A stretch of DNA of 64,000 nucleotides from Streptomyces sp. CHD11 (GTDB taxonomy: Bacteria; Actinomycetota; Actinomycetes; Streptomycetales; Streptomycetaceae). Below the pieces are notes generated by a model. That model made no database searches and was not told the origin of the DNA. It saw only the letters and a program-made list of their open reading frames with translations. The position numbers were made by a program, and so were the translations under genes. The stretch covers positions 12,155 through 76,154 of the forward strand of contig NZ_JABTTS010000020.1 of assembly GCF_018638295.1 (NCBI RefSeq). Direction: 5' to 3'. Positions 24,183 to 34,547 of this stretch are shown piece after piece; position 1 is the first letter of the stretch, and each line of letters opens with the position of its first letter.

Positions 24183-25577
24183 ATGTCGGTTGAGCAACTC
24201 CCGGACGAAATGCGGGAGTTCGCGCACTATTTGCGGGAGTTGCTGGCGCGTCTCGACCGGTACGACGGCTGGTGCCTGGTGTTCTGGCAGCGGGACCCCG
24301 AGGCCATGCGGGCCTGCGTCGAAGGGCGCGAACCGCCTCCCTGGGACGTGGTGGAGTCCCTGCTGTACGACCTCGCCGCCGCACACGGTCCCGGAGCCGC
24401 ACGGGCCGAGGCCCCGTCGGCCCGCTCCCTGCACACGGCCGCGCTGGCCGCGTACGACGCCCTCCCCGGTGCACGGGAGGTCCTGCACGGCCGGCTGGAC
24501 GTCATGCTGCGCGAGCGGCGGTACGCGGCGGAGCGCAGGGCGGAACTCGCCCGCAGGTCGGCTTCGGCGACCACCCGGGAGGAGGCCGGCGCCCTCCGCG
24601 ACGACCTCGCCTGGGCCGACGACGACCACCGGCGCGCCACGGCCCGCTGCGCGGAACTCACGGTCCGTATCCGCTCCCTCGGCGGCCACGCCCCGCGGAC
24701 GCGGACGGAGCCTCCACGGCACGAGCCCCACCGCCCGGCACCGGCCCCCACCCGGTCCGGCCTCACCCCCACCCGGTCCGATCCCACCCCGCTCCGCCCG
24801 GCCCCCGCTCCGTCCCGGTCGGCCCCCGCCCCGCCCGAGCCCGCCCCCGCGCGCAAGCGGCGCCGGGGCGGGGCCCGGTTCGCCGGTGCGGAGGACGAGG
24901 AGCAGGGCGGCCCCGTCGTCGTACCGCCCACCGTCGTGCCGGAGCTCCCGCCGGCCGGGGCCTCCTCGCGCGGGGCCCGGTTCGCCGGGGCCGCCGGGGA
25001 ACCGGGGGAGCGGGCGGAGCCCTGGAACGAGGAGCCCGGCGACGCGGCCGACCGGCAGGAGGTCGGCCACACCGTGATGGTGCTCGCGAGGCTGCGGGGC
25101 GAGGGGCGGGGCGGGGAGGCGCACGCGCTGCTGAGCGAGGCAGCCCGCTCGCCCGTCGGGCGGTTACCGCTGTTCGCCGAGGCGATGCGGCGGGCCGGAC
25201 TCGGCACCGACTGGGCGACGCTGCTGTGGGAGGCCGCCGCGGCATTGCCCGCCGACCGGCTCGTCGCCGCGGCCGACGCCCTCACGGGGGCCGGCCGCGC
25301 GGAGGACGGCGAGCAGATCCTCAGACACGGCGTCGTGCGGCCCGCCGACGAGATCGGGCGGGCGGCGCTCACCCTGGACGCCCAGGCGCGGCACCACGAG
25401 GCGCTGGCGCTGCTCGGTGCCTGCCTCCGGATGCGCGCCCCGGCGGACGCGGCCCGCACCGCCGCCTCCGATCCGCCGAGGCTCGTCCCGCTGCTCCTCA
25501 CGGCCGCCCGGGACCTCTCCGACGCACGGCACCGGGATCTGCTGCACGCCCTGCGCGTCGCGGGATTCACCACCTGA
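24183..25577 (+). CDS. Conserved Streptomyces-type protein of unknown function
   Basis: A 464-residue soluble protein in three parts. The N-terminal ~170 residues are helical and charged (EQLPDEMREFAHYLRELLARL, then REVLHGRLDVMLRERRYAAERR). A Pro/Arg-rich low-complexity linker spans ~180-310 and includes the twice-used GARFAGA. A C-terminal helical repeat domain with TPR-like spacing follows (MVLARLRGEGRGGEAHALLSEA). The ATG at 24183 has GGGAG eight bases upstream. The first part resembles the N-terminal region of many Streptomyces XRE-adjacent proteins. No catalytic motif is seen; a scaffold or regulatory role is possible. Confidence 0.7.
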   Translation: MSVEQLPDEMREFAHYLRELLARLDRYDGWCLVFWQRDPEAMRACVEGREPPPWDVVESLLYDLAAAHGPGAARAEAPSARSLHTAALAAYDALPGAREVLHGRLDVMLRERRYAAERRAELARRSASATTREEAGALRDDLAWADDDHRRATARCAELTVRIRSLGGHAPRTRTEPPRHEPHRPAPAPTRSGLTPTRSDPTPLRPAPAPSRSAPAPPEPAPARKRRRGGARFAGAEDEEQGGPVVVPPTVVPELPPAGASSRGARFAGAAGEPGERAEPWNEEPGDAADRQEVGHTVMVLARLRGEGRGGEAHALLSEAARSPVGRLPLFAEAMRRAGLGTDWATLLWEAAAALPADRLVAAADALTGAGRAEDGEQILRHGVVRPADEIGRAALTLDAQARHHEALALLGACLRMRAPADAARTAASDPPRLVPLLLTAARDLSDARHRDLLHALRVAGFTT

Positions 25578-25688
25578 CCGGGGACCGGCGGGCCCGCGGA
25601 CTCGCCCACCGGGGTGTCAAACGCGGTCGACTCCGCGGCCTTGGACACGATGGTCTTGGCAAGGCCGTCCGAGGGGCTTACGTTCGAC

Positions 25689-25718
25689 CCTCTACGACCG
25701 TCTCTACGGGCGTAGAGG
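25689..25718. promoter_or_regulatory. Inverted repeat upstream of pyrimidine-catabolic cluster
   Basis: CCTCTACG (25689-25696) and CGTAGAGG (25711-25718) flank 14 bp, within the 170-bp leader of the first beta-ureidopropionase gene; outer bases CGAC/GTCG extend the symmetry. This fits an operator, perhaps for the PucR protein encoded downstream. Confidence 0.45.
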
Positions 25719-25747
25719 CGGTCGACGTCGCGTCCGAGGAGCACCTC

Positions 25748-26590
25748 ATGACCCATGTCGTACGTGCCGCTCTGGTCCAGGCGACCTGGACCGGCGACAC
25801 CGAGTCCATGCTGACGAAACACGAGGAGTACGCCCGCGAGGCGGCCCGCCGGGGCGCGAAGGTCATCGGCTTCCAGGAAGTGTTCAACGCCCCCTACTTC
25901 TGCCAGGTCCAGGACCCGGAGCACTACCGCTGGGCCGAGCCCGTCCCCGACGGCCCGACCACCCGCCGGATGCGGGAGCTGGCCCGGGAGACCGGCATGG
26001 TGGTCGTCGTGCCGGTGTTCGAGGTCGAGCAGCCGGGCCACTACTACAACACCGCGGCCGTGATCGACGCCGACGGCACCGTCCTCGGCAAGTACCGCAA
26101 GCACCACATCCCCCAGGTCAAGGGCTTCTGGGAGAAGTTCTACTTCCGGCCCGGCAACCTCGGCTGGCCCGTCTTCGACACCGCCGTCGGCAAGGTCGGC
26201 GTCTACATCTGCTACGACCGGCACTTCCCCGAAGGCTGGCGGCAACTCGGCCTCAACGGAGCCCAGCTGGTCTACAACCCGTCGGCCACGCACCGCGGTC
26301 TCTCGTCCCACCTCTGGCGGCTGGAGCAGCCGGCGGCGGCCGTCGCCAACGAGTACTTCGTCGCCGCCATCAACCGCGTGGGCGTGGAGGAGTACGGGGA
26401 CAACGACTTCTACGGCACCTCGTACTTCGTCGACCCCCGCGGTCAGTTCGTCGGCGACGTCGCCGGCGACAGGGAGGAGGAACTCGTGATCCGTGACCTG
26501 GACTTCGGCCTCATCGACGAGGTGCGGCAGCAGTGGGCCTTCTACCGCGACCGCCGCCCCGACGCCTACGAGGGGCTGGTGCGGCCGTGA
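25748..26590 (+). CDS. Beta-ureidopropionase / N-carbamoyl amino acid hydrolase (nitrilase family), copy 1
   Basis: A 280-residue carbon-nitrogen hydrolase that removes the carbamoyl group from N-carbamoyl-beta-amino acids. The catalytic triad blocks are visible: Glu in VIGFQEVFNAPYFC, Lys in GKYRKHHIP, Cys in VGVYICYDRHFPEG. ATG 25748 has GAGGAG six bases upstream. Its stop overlaps the aminotransferase start (GTGA). In reductive pyrimidine degradation it would convert N-carbamoyl-beta-alanine to beta-alanine, CO2 and ammonia, feeding the aminotransferase. A second, very similar copy lies at 29615. Confidence 0.9.
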   Translation: MTHVVRAALVQATWTGDTESMLTKHEEYAREAARRGAKVIGFQEVFNAPYFCQVQDPEHYRWAEPVPDGPTTRRMRELARETGMVVVVPVFEVEQPGHYYNTAAVIDADGTVLGKYRKHHIPQVKGFWEKFYFRPGNLGWPVFDTAVGKVGVYICYDRHFPEGWRQLGLNGAQLVYNPSATHRGLSSHLWRLEQPAAAVANEYFVAAINRVGVEEYGDNDFYGTSYFVDPRGQFVGDVAGDREEELVIRDLDFGLIDEVRQQWAFYRDRRPDAYEGLVRP

Positions 26591-27873
26591 CCGACGACCT
26601 GCTGGGCCGCCACCGCTCCGTGCTCCCCGACTGGCTCGCCCTCTACTACGAGCAGCCCCTGGAGATCACCCACGGCGAGGGACGCCACGTCTGGGACGCC
26701 GAGGGCAACCGCTACCTCGACTTCTTCGGCGGCATCCTCACCACCATGACCGCCCACGCGCTGCCCGAGATCACCAAGGCGGTGAGTGATCAGGCCGCGC
26801 GAATCGTCCACTCCTCCACCCTCTACCTCAACCGGCCGATGGTGGAGCTCGCCGAACGCATCGCCAAGTTGAGCGGAATCCCGGACGCCCGGGTGTTCTT
26901 CACCACCTCCGGCACCGAGGCGAACGACACCGCCCTGCTGCTCGCCACCACCTACCGGCGCAGCAACACGGTCCTGGCGATGCGCAACAGCTACCACGGC
27001 CGCTCCTTCAGCTCGGTCGGCATCACCGGAAACCGCGGCTGGTCCCCGACCTCGCTCTCCCCGCTGCAGACGCTCTACGTGCACGGCGGCGTCCGCACCC
27101 GGGGCCCGTTCGCCGAGCTCGACGACTACGACTTCGCCGCCGCCTGCGTCGACGACCTCAAGGACCTCCTCGGCCACACCCGCCCGCCCGCCGCGCTGAT
27201 CGCCGAACCCATCCAGGGCGTCGGCGGCTTCACCTCCCCGCCCGACGGGCTGTACGCGGCCTTCCGCGAGGTGCTGCACGAGCGCGGCATCCTGTGGATC
27301 GCCGACGAGGTGCAGACCGGCTGGGGCCGCACCGGCGAACACTTCTGGGGCTGGCAGGCCCACGGCCGCAGCGGCCCGCCCGACATGCTGACCTTCGCCA
27401 AGGGCATCGGCAACGGCATGTCCATCGGCGGCGTCGTCGCCCGCTCCGAGATCATGAACTGCCTGGACGCCAACAGCATCTCCACCTTCGGCGGCACCCA
27501 GATCACCATGGCGGCCGGCCTCGCCAACCTCACCTACCTGCTGGAACACGACCTCCAGGGCAACGCCCGCCGGGTCGGCGGCCTGCTCATCGAGCGGCTG
27601 CGGGCCGCCGCCGCCCAGGTCCCGGCCGTACGGGAGGTGCGCGGACGCGGGCTGATGATCGGCATCGAGCTGACCCGGCCCGGCACCGACGAAGCCGACC
27701 CCGAGGCGGCGTCCGCCGTCCTGGAGGCGGCCCGCGAGGGCGGCCTGCTCATCGGCAAGGGCGGCGGGCACGACACCAGCGCCCTGCGCGTCGCCCCGCC
27801 GCTGTCCCTCAACGTCGCGGAGGCCGAGGAGGGCGCCGACATCCTGGAACAGGCGCTGCGGAGCATCCGGTAG
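26587..27873 (+). CDS. Class III omega-aminotransferase (beta-alanine--pyruvate type)
   Basis: A 428-residue PLP enzyme. Motifs: TTSGTEANDTALLLA (cofactor phosphate site), NSYHGRSF, the Asp in WIADEVQTGWGRTG, and the Schiff-base Lys in LTFAKGIGNGM. GTG 26587 overlaps the preceding stop. In this cluster it likely removes the amino group of beta-alanine or beta-aminoisobutyrate released by the ureidopropionase, giving the semialdehyde. Related alanine-glyoxylate aminotransferase 2-like proteins have the same layout, so the exact pair of substrates is inferred. Confidence 0.87.
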   Translation: MTDDLLGRHRSVLPDWLALYYEQPLEITHGEGRHVWDAEGNRYLDFFGGILTTMTAHALPEITKAVSDQAARIVHSSTLYLNRPMVELAERIAKLSGIPDARVFFTTSGTEANDTALLLATTYRRSNTVLAMRNSYHGRSFSSVGITGNRGWSPTSLSPLQTLYVHGGVRTRGPFAELDDYDFAAACVDDLKDLLGHTRPPAALIAEPIQGVGGFTSPPDGLYAAFREVLHERGILWIADEVQTGWGRTGEHFWGWQAHGRSGPPDMLTFAKGIGNGMSIGGVVARSEIMNCLDANSISTFGGTQITMAAGLANLTYLLEHDLQGNARRVGGLLIERLRAAAAQVPAVREVRGRGLMIGIELTRPGTDEADPEAASAVLEAAREGGLLIGKGGGHDTSALRVAPPLSLNVAEAEEGADILEQALRSIR

Positions 27874-27901
27874 GCGGTACACCGAACAGAAGGACGCTGC
27901 C

Positions 27902-29458
27902 ATGACCACCTGGGAGCCACCGGCACCGGCCCTCTCGGTCCGGCAGGTCCTCGCCCTGGAGCGGGTGCTCGCCGGGGAGCCCGAGGTGGTGGCCGGCGCG
28001 GGCCGGCTGGACCGGCCGGTGCGCTGGGTGCATGTCGCCGAGGCGGCCGACGTCGGAGTGATGCTCAGCGGCGGCGAGATGGTCCTCACCACCGGAGTGC
28101 TGCTCGCCGGGGACGAGGACAAACAGGCGGAGTACGTCCGCTCCCTGCACCGCGCCGAGGCGTCCGCCGTGGTCCTCGGACTCGGCCGTGCCTTCCCGGC
28201 CCCGCCGGAGGCCATGCGGCGGGTGGCGGAGCGGTGCGGACTGCCCCTGGTGGTCCTGCACCGCCCCTTTCCCTTCGCCCAGCTGACCGAGGAGGTGCAG
28301 TCCCGGCTGGTCCGGCGCAAGTACGCCGCCGTCAGCCTGTCCGAGGCGGTACGCACCGGACTCACCGCGCTGATCACCACCGGCGCCCCGCTGCAGCGCC
28401 TGCTCGACGAGGTCGCCCGGCACAGCGGCTGCCCCGTGGTCGTCGCCAACCTCGCCCACCGGGTCCTCGGCACGGCGGGGGAGCGGCCGGCCGTGGACGA
28501 CGTCCTGCGCGACTGGGAGCGTGTCGCCCGGCAGGCCGGCCGCACCGAGGGCGAGGGCTGGATCCGTGCCGAGCTCGGCGGGCGGGGCGAGCGGTGGGGG
28601 CGGATCGTGCTGTGCGGCTACCGGGGCGACACCGCCACCGGACGGCTGCTCGCCGACCGGGCCGCCGAGGCCCTGGTCCTGCACCGCATGCTCGGCGGCG
28701 CCTCCTCCTGGGAGGAACAGTCCGCGCAGAGCCTGCTGACCGACCTGGTCGGCGGCGTCGTACCGGCCCGGCACCTGCTGCCCCGGGCGCGGGCGGCCGG
28801 GCTGCCGGTGAACCGGCGCACCTTCGTGCCGCTGGTCGTGCGCGGCCGGGACACGGCCCGGCTCGACCGCGTTCTGCGGCTCCTGGGGCTGCCCGGGATC
28901 GTCGCGGAACTGTCCGGCACCGTGACCGCCGTGCTGCTCAGCCTCGCCCGTGACCAGGACGCCGACGCCCTCACCGGCCACTTCGCCGCCCGGCTGCGGG
29001 CCGGGCCGGAGACCGGGCCCGCCGTGGTGGCGGCGGCCGGTGCCCGCACATCCTTCGACGACGTGCCGGCCGGGCTGCGCGAGGCCCGGCATGTGGCGGA
29101 CGCGGTGGCGGACTCGGCCGCCGCACTGGACCTGCCGCCCGTGGTCCGGCTCCGCGACGTCCATCTGCGCGGACTGGTCCGGCTGTTGCGGGACGACCCC
29201 GAGGTGCAGTCCTTCGCCGAACGGGAGCTGGACGGCCTGCTGTGCGACCCGGACGAGGACCTGCTCCCCGTACTGCGCACCTACCTCGCCACCGGCCGCA
29301 ACAAGTCCCGCACCGCGCAGCTCCACCACGTCTCCCGGCCCGCGCTCTACCGCCGGCTGGAGGCGATACAGGTCCGCCTGGGCGTGGACCTCGACGACTT
29401 CGAGCAGGCCGCATCGGTACACATCGCACTCCTCGCGCACGACGCGCAACAGCGCTGA
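27902..29458 (+). CDS. PucR-family transcriptional regulator
   Basis: A 518-residue regulator. The N-terminal PucR ligand domain (about 10-130, with RPVRWVHVAEAADVG and GEMVLTTGVLL), a middle GGDEF-like degenerate region and a C-terminal PucR helix-turn-helix (YLATGRNKSRTAQLHHVSRPALYRRLEAI, given in part) are all present. PucR-type proteins activate purine, hydantoin or pyrimidine utilisation operons. It lies 28 bp after the aminotransferase and is flanked by the two ureidopropionase genes, so it probably controls both transcripts. Confidence 0.9.
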   Translation: MTTWEPPAPALSVRQVLALERVLAGEPEVVAGAGRLDRPVRWVHVAEAADVGVMLSGGEMVLTTGVLLAGDEDKQAEYVRSLHRAEASAVVLGLGRAFPAPPEAMRRVAERCGLPLVVLHRPFPFAQLTEEVQSRLVRRKYAAVSLSEAVRTGLTALITTGAPLQRLLDEVARHSGCPVVVANLAHRVLGTAGERPAVDDVLRDWERVARQAGRTEGEGWIRAELGGRGERWGRIVLCGYRGDTATGRLLADRAAEALVLHRMLGGASSWEEQSAQSLLTDLVGGVVPARHLLPRARAAGLPVNRRTFVPLVVRGRDTARLDRVLRLLGLPGIVAELSGTVTAVLLSLARDQDADALTGHFAARLRAGPETGPAVVAAAGARTSFDDVPAGLREARHVADAVADSAAALDLPPVVRLRDVHLRGLVRLLRDDPEVQSFAERELDGLLCDPDEDLLPVLRTYLATGRNKSRTAQLHHVSRPALYRRLEAIQVRLGVDLDDFEQAASVHIALLAHDAQQR

Positions 29459-29510
29459 GACAAGCGAACCACCTGCGACAACGGCGGTGAAACATGGGCC
29501 CATCGACGGA

Positions 29511-29552
29511 TGACACGGTGACACGCCGTACCCCCGCAGACGTGACACGGTG
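29511..29552. promoter_or_regulatory. Direct repeats TGACACGGTG upstream of second ureidopropionase
   Basis: TGACACGGTG occurs at 29511-29520 and 29543-29552, start to start 32 bp (about three helical turns), 60-100 bp before the gene at 29615. A TAGGCT at 29580-29585 could serve as -10. Spacing on one face of the helix fits an activator site, PucR being the obvious candidate. Confidence 0.45.
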
Positions 29553-29614
29553 CATCTCACCGCGGACGCCCGGCCTCCCTAGGCTCGCCGCACACCGAGC
29601 GACCGGAGGTCCCG

Positions 29615-30457
29615 ATGAGCCGAGTGATCCGTGCCGCCGTCTTCCAGACCGCCTGGACCGGCGACAAGGAGTCGATGATCCAGGTCCACGAGCAGGCCGC
29701 CCGCGACGCCGCCGCCCAGGGCGCCCAAGTGCTGTGCTTTCAGGAACTGTTCTACGGACCGTACTTCTGCCAGGTGCAGGACCCGGCCTTCTACGCGTAC
29801 GCGGAACGCGTCCCCGACGGCCTCGTGGTCCAGCGCTTCCGGTCCCTCGCCCGGGAGCTCGGCATCGTCCTGGTGCTGCCGATGTACGAGGAGGAACAGC
29901 CCGGGATCCTCTACAACACGGCCGCCGTGATCGACGCCGACGGTTCCTACCTCGGCAAGTACCGCAAGACGCACATTCCTCAAGTGAGGGGCTTCTGGGA
30001 GAAGTTCTACTTCCGTCCGGGCAACAGCGGCTGGCCGGTCTTCGACACCGCAGCGGGCCGCATCGGGGTCTACATCTGCTACGACCGGCACTTCCCCGAG
30101 GGCTGGCGCGCCCTGGGCCTCGCGGGCGCCGAGATCGTCTTCAATCCCTCGGCGACCTCGCGCGGACTGTCCGGCTACCTCTGGCAGCTGGAACAGCCGG
30201 CCGCGGCCGTCGCCAACGAGTTCTTCGTCGGCGCGATCAACCGGGTGGGCGTGGAGGAGTACGGGGACAACGACTTCTACGGCACGAGCTACTTCGTCGA
30301 CCCGGAGGCCCGGTTCGTCGGCGAGCCGGCGAGCGACAAGGAGACCGAACTGGTCGTCCGCGACCTGGACATGGACAGGCTCAGGGAAGTCCGAGACCGC
30401 TGGCAGTTCTACCGGGACAGGGCACCGGGGAGCTACGGCCCGCTGACCACTCCCTGA
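29615..30457 (+). CDS. Beta-ureidopropionase / N-carbamoyl amino acid hydrolase, copy 2
   Basis: Also 280 residues and closely similar to the copy at 25748 along its length: FQELFYGPYFCQVQDP, GKYRKTHIPQVRGFWEK and VYICYDRHFPEGWR carry the Glu-Lys-Cys triad. GGAGGT stands seven bases before ATG 29615. It is followed within 113 bp by the dihydropyrimidinase and so is the step after ring opening in the same transcript. The two copies may differ in substrate (uracil- versus thymine-derived, or hydantoin-derived carbamoyl amino acids). Confidence 0.9.
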   Translation: MSRVIRAAVFQTAWTGDKESMIQVHEQAARDAAAQGAQVLCFQELFYGPYFCQVQDPAFYAYAERVPDGLVVQRFRSLARELGIVLVLPMYEEEQPGILYNTAAVIDADGSYLGKYRKTHIPQVRGFWEKFYFRPGNSGWPVFDTAAGRIGVYICYDRHFPEGWRALGLAGAEIVFNPSATSRGLSGYLWQLEQPAAAVANEFFVGAINRVGVEEYGDNDFYGTSYFVDPEARFVGEPASDKETELVVRDLDMDRLREVRDRWQFYRDRAPGSYGPLTTP

Positions 30458-30570
30458 GGCCGGCCCACGCGGGGGCGCGGGGCCGCACTCGCGGTGCGGC
30501 CGCCGCCGCGCGGGCGCGACCAGCCACCCCACCACCGGCACCGTCACGACACTGAGGAGCGACTCCGGAC

Positions 30571-31974
30571 ATGAGTACCCGCACGGTCATCCGCGGCGGC
30601 CTCGTCATCACCGCCTCCGACGAGATCCACGCCGACGTCCTGATCGAGGACGGCCGCATCGCCGCCCTCGCCGCCTCCGCCACCCCGGCCGCCGCGTCGT
30701 TCACCGCCGACCGGACCGTCGACGCCACCGGGAAGTACGTGATCCCCGGCGGTGTCGACGCCCACACCCACATGGAACTGCCGTTCGGCGGCACCTTCGC
30801 CGCCGACACCTTCGAGACGGGCACCCGGGCCGCCGCCTGGGGCGGCACGACCACCATCGTCGACTTCGCGGTGCAGAGCGTCGGCCACTCCCTGCGCGAG
30901 GGCCTGGACGCCTGGCACGCCAAGGCCGAGGGCAACTGCGCCATCGACTACGGCTTCCACATGATCGTCTCGGACGTCGACGCCGGGACGCTGAAGGAAA
31001 TGGATCTCCTGGTACAGGAAGGGATCACCTCCTTCAAGCAGTTCATGGCGTATCCCGGGGTCTTCTACTCCGACGACGGACAGATCCTGCGCGCCATGCA
31101 GCGCTCCGCCGAGAACGGCGGGCTGATCATGATGCACGCCGAGAACGGCATCGCCATCGACGTACTCGTCGAACAGGCCCTGGCCCGGGGCGAGTCCGAC
31201 CCCCGCTTCCACAGCGAGGTCCGCAAGGCCCTGCTCGAGGCCGAGGCCACCCACCGCGCCATCCGGCTCGCGCAGGTCGCCGGCGCCCCGCTCTACGTCG
31301 TGCACGTCTCCGCCGCCGAGGCCGTCACCGAACTGGCCCGGGCCCGCGACGACGGGCTGCCCGTGTTCGGCGAGACCTGCCCGCAGTATCTGTTCCTGTC
31401 CACCGACAACCTCGCCGAGCCCGGCTTCGAGGGCGCCAAGTACGTGTGCAGCACCCCGCTCAGGCCGAAGGAGCACCAGGCGGCACTCTGGCGGGGCCTG
31501 CGCACCAACGACCTCCAGGTGGTCTCCACCGACCACTGCCCGTTCTGCTTCGCGGGCCAGAAGGAACTCGGCCGCGGCGACTTCTCCAAGATCCCCAACG
31601 GTCTGCCGGGCGTGGAGAACCGCATGGACCTGCTCCACCAGGCCGTCCTGGACGGACACATCTCCCGCCGCCGCTGGATCGAGATCGCCTGCGCCTCCCC
31701 GGCCCGGATGTTCGGCCTCTACCCCAAGAAGGGCACCCTCGCGCCGGGCGCCGACGCCGACGTGGTGATCTACGACCCGGACGCCGAGCAGATCATCTCC
31801 GCCGACACCCACCACATGAACGTCGACTACTCGGCCTACGAGGGCAGGCGGGTCACCGGCCGCGTCGAGACCGTCTTCTCGCGCGGGGTCCCCGTCATCA
31901 CCGGCCGGGAGTACACCGGGCGCGCCGGGCACGGCGTCTACACCCCGCGTTCCACCTGTCAGTACCTCACCTAG
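30571..31974 (+). CDS. hydA: Dihydropyrimidinase / D-hydantoinase
   Basis: A 467-residue amidohydrolase that opens dihydrouracil, dihydrothymine or hydantoin rings. Metal-binding HxH in GGVDAHTHMELPFGG, the carboxylated Lys in ITSFKQFMAYPG, later His in YVVHVSAAEA and the Asp region STDHCPFC are all visible. Start ATG 30571 has GAGGAG upstream. It sits between ureidopropionase and the LLM oxidoreductase on the same strand. Family members differ mainly in substrate range, which cannot be read from sequence. Confidence 0.93.
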   Translation: MSTRTVIRGGLVITASDEIHADVLIEDGRIAALAASATPAAASFTADRTVDATGKYVIPGGVDAHTHMELPFGGTFAADTFETGTRAAAWGGTTTIVDFAVQSVGHSLREGLDAWHAKAEGNCAIDYGFHMIVSDVDAGTLKEMDLLVQEGITSFKQFMAYPGVFYSDDGQILRAMQRSAENGGLIMMHAENGIAIDVLVEQALARGESDPRFHSEVRKALLEAEATHRAIRLAQVAGAPLYVVHVSAAEAVTELARARDDGLPVFGETCPQYLFLSTDNLAEPGFEGAKYVCSTPLRPKEHQAALWRGLRTNDLQVVSTDHCPFCFAGQKELGRGDFSKIPNGLPGVENRMDLLHQAVLDGHISRRRWIEIACASPARMFGLYPKKGTLAPGADADVVIYDPDAEQIISADTHHMNVDYSAYEGRRVTGRVETVFSRGVPVITGREYTGRAGHGVYTPRSTCQYLT

Positions 31975-31986
31975 GGAGACCCGCGC

Positions 31987-32988
31987 ATGGACTTCGGACT
32001 CGTACTGCAGACCGACCCGCCGGCCTCGCGGGTGGTCAGCCTGATGAAGCGCGCCGAGCGCAACGGCTTCAGCCACGGCTGGACCTTCGACTCCGCCGTG
32101 CTGTGGCAGGAACCCTTCGTCGTCTACAGCCAGATCCTGGCCAACACCACGACACTGAAGGTCGGTCCGATGGTCACCAACCCGGGGACCCGCACCTGGG
32201 AGGTGACCGCCTCCACCTTCGCCACCCTCAACGACATGTTCGGCAACCGCACCGTCTGCGGCATCGGCCGCGGCGACTCCGCCATGCGGGTCGCCGGACG
32301 CAGACCCAACACCCTGGCCCGTCTCGGCGAGGCGATCGACGCGATCCGTGATCTCGCCGAGGGCCGCGAGGCCGAGGTCGACGGGCAGCCGCTGCGCATC
32401 CCGTGGGTGCGCGACGGGAAGCTCCCCGTGTGGATGGCCGCGTACGGACCGAAGGCGCTCGCCCTCACCGGACGCAAGGCCGACGGCTTCATCCTCCAGC
32501 TCGCCGACCCGTATCTGACCGAGTGGATGGTGAAGGCCGTACGCGCCGCAGCCGAGGAAGCGGGGCGGGACCCGGCCTCCGTCACCATCTGCGTCGCCGC
32601 TCCCGCGTACGTCGGTGACGACCTGGCGCACGCCCGCGAGCAGTGCCGCTGGTTCGGCGGCATGGTGGGCAACCACGTCGCCGACCTGGTCTCCCGCTAC
32701 GGCGAGCACTCCGGCATGGTGCCCGAGGCGCTGACCGCGTACATCAAGGAGCGGCACGGCTACGACTACAGCCACCACGGACGCGCCGGCAACCCCTCCA
32801 CGGACTTCGTGCCCGACGAGATCGTCGACCGGTTCTGCCTGCTCGGCCCGGCGGAGGCACACATCGAGAAGCTGAGGACACTGCGCGAGCTGGGCGTGGA
32901 CCAGTTCGCCGTCTACGACATGCACGACGCGCAGGAGACGACGATCGACGCGTACGGCGCGGAGATCATCCCGGCACTCGACAGCTGA
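31987..32988 (+). CDS. LLM-class F420-dependent oxidoreductase
   Basis: A 333-residue luciferase-like TIM-barrel protein beginning MDFGLVLQTDPPASRVV, with NPGTRTWEVTASTFATL and GIGRGDSAMRVAGRRP as family blocks. It matches the architecture of the putative F420-dependent group found next to hydantoinase and hydantoin/uracil permease genes. It is 12 bp after the hydantoinase. No dihydropyrimidine dehydrogenase is encoded nearby, so this protein is a candidate for the ring redox step, using F420 or FMN; that is inference. Confidence 0.82.
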   Translation: MDFGLVLQTDPPASRVVSLMKRAERNGFSHGWTFDSAVLWQEPFVVYSQILANTTTLKVGPMVTNPGTRTWEVTASTFATLNDMFGNRTVCGIGRGDSAMRVAGRRPNTLARLGEAIDAIRDLAEGREAEVDGQPLRIPWVRDGKLPVWMAAYGPKALALTGRKADGFILQLADPYLTEWMVKAVRAAAEEAGRDPASVTICVAAPAYVGDDLAHAREQCRWFGGMVGNHVADLVSRYGEHSGMVPEALTAYIKERHGYDYSHHGRAGNPSTDFVPDEIVDRFCLLGPAEAHIEKLRTLRELGVDQFAVYDMHDAQETTIDAYGAEIIPALDS

Positions 32989-33015
32989 CCCGTCCGACCG
33001 CCGAAGGACACGCCC

Positions 33016-34536
<1,521 letters not shown>

Positions 34537-34547
34537 GCCCCCGGCGT

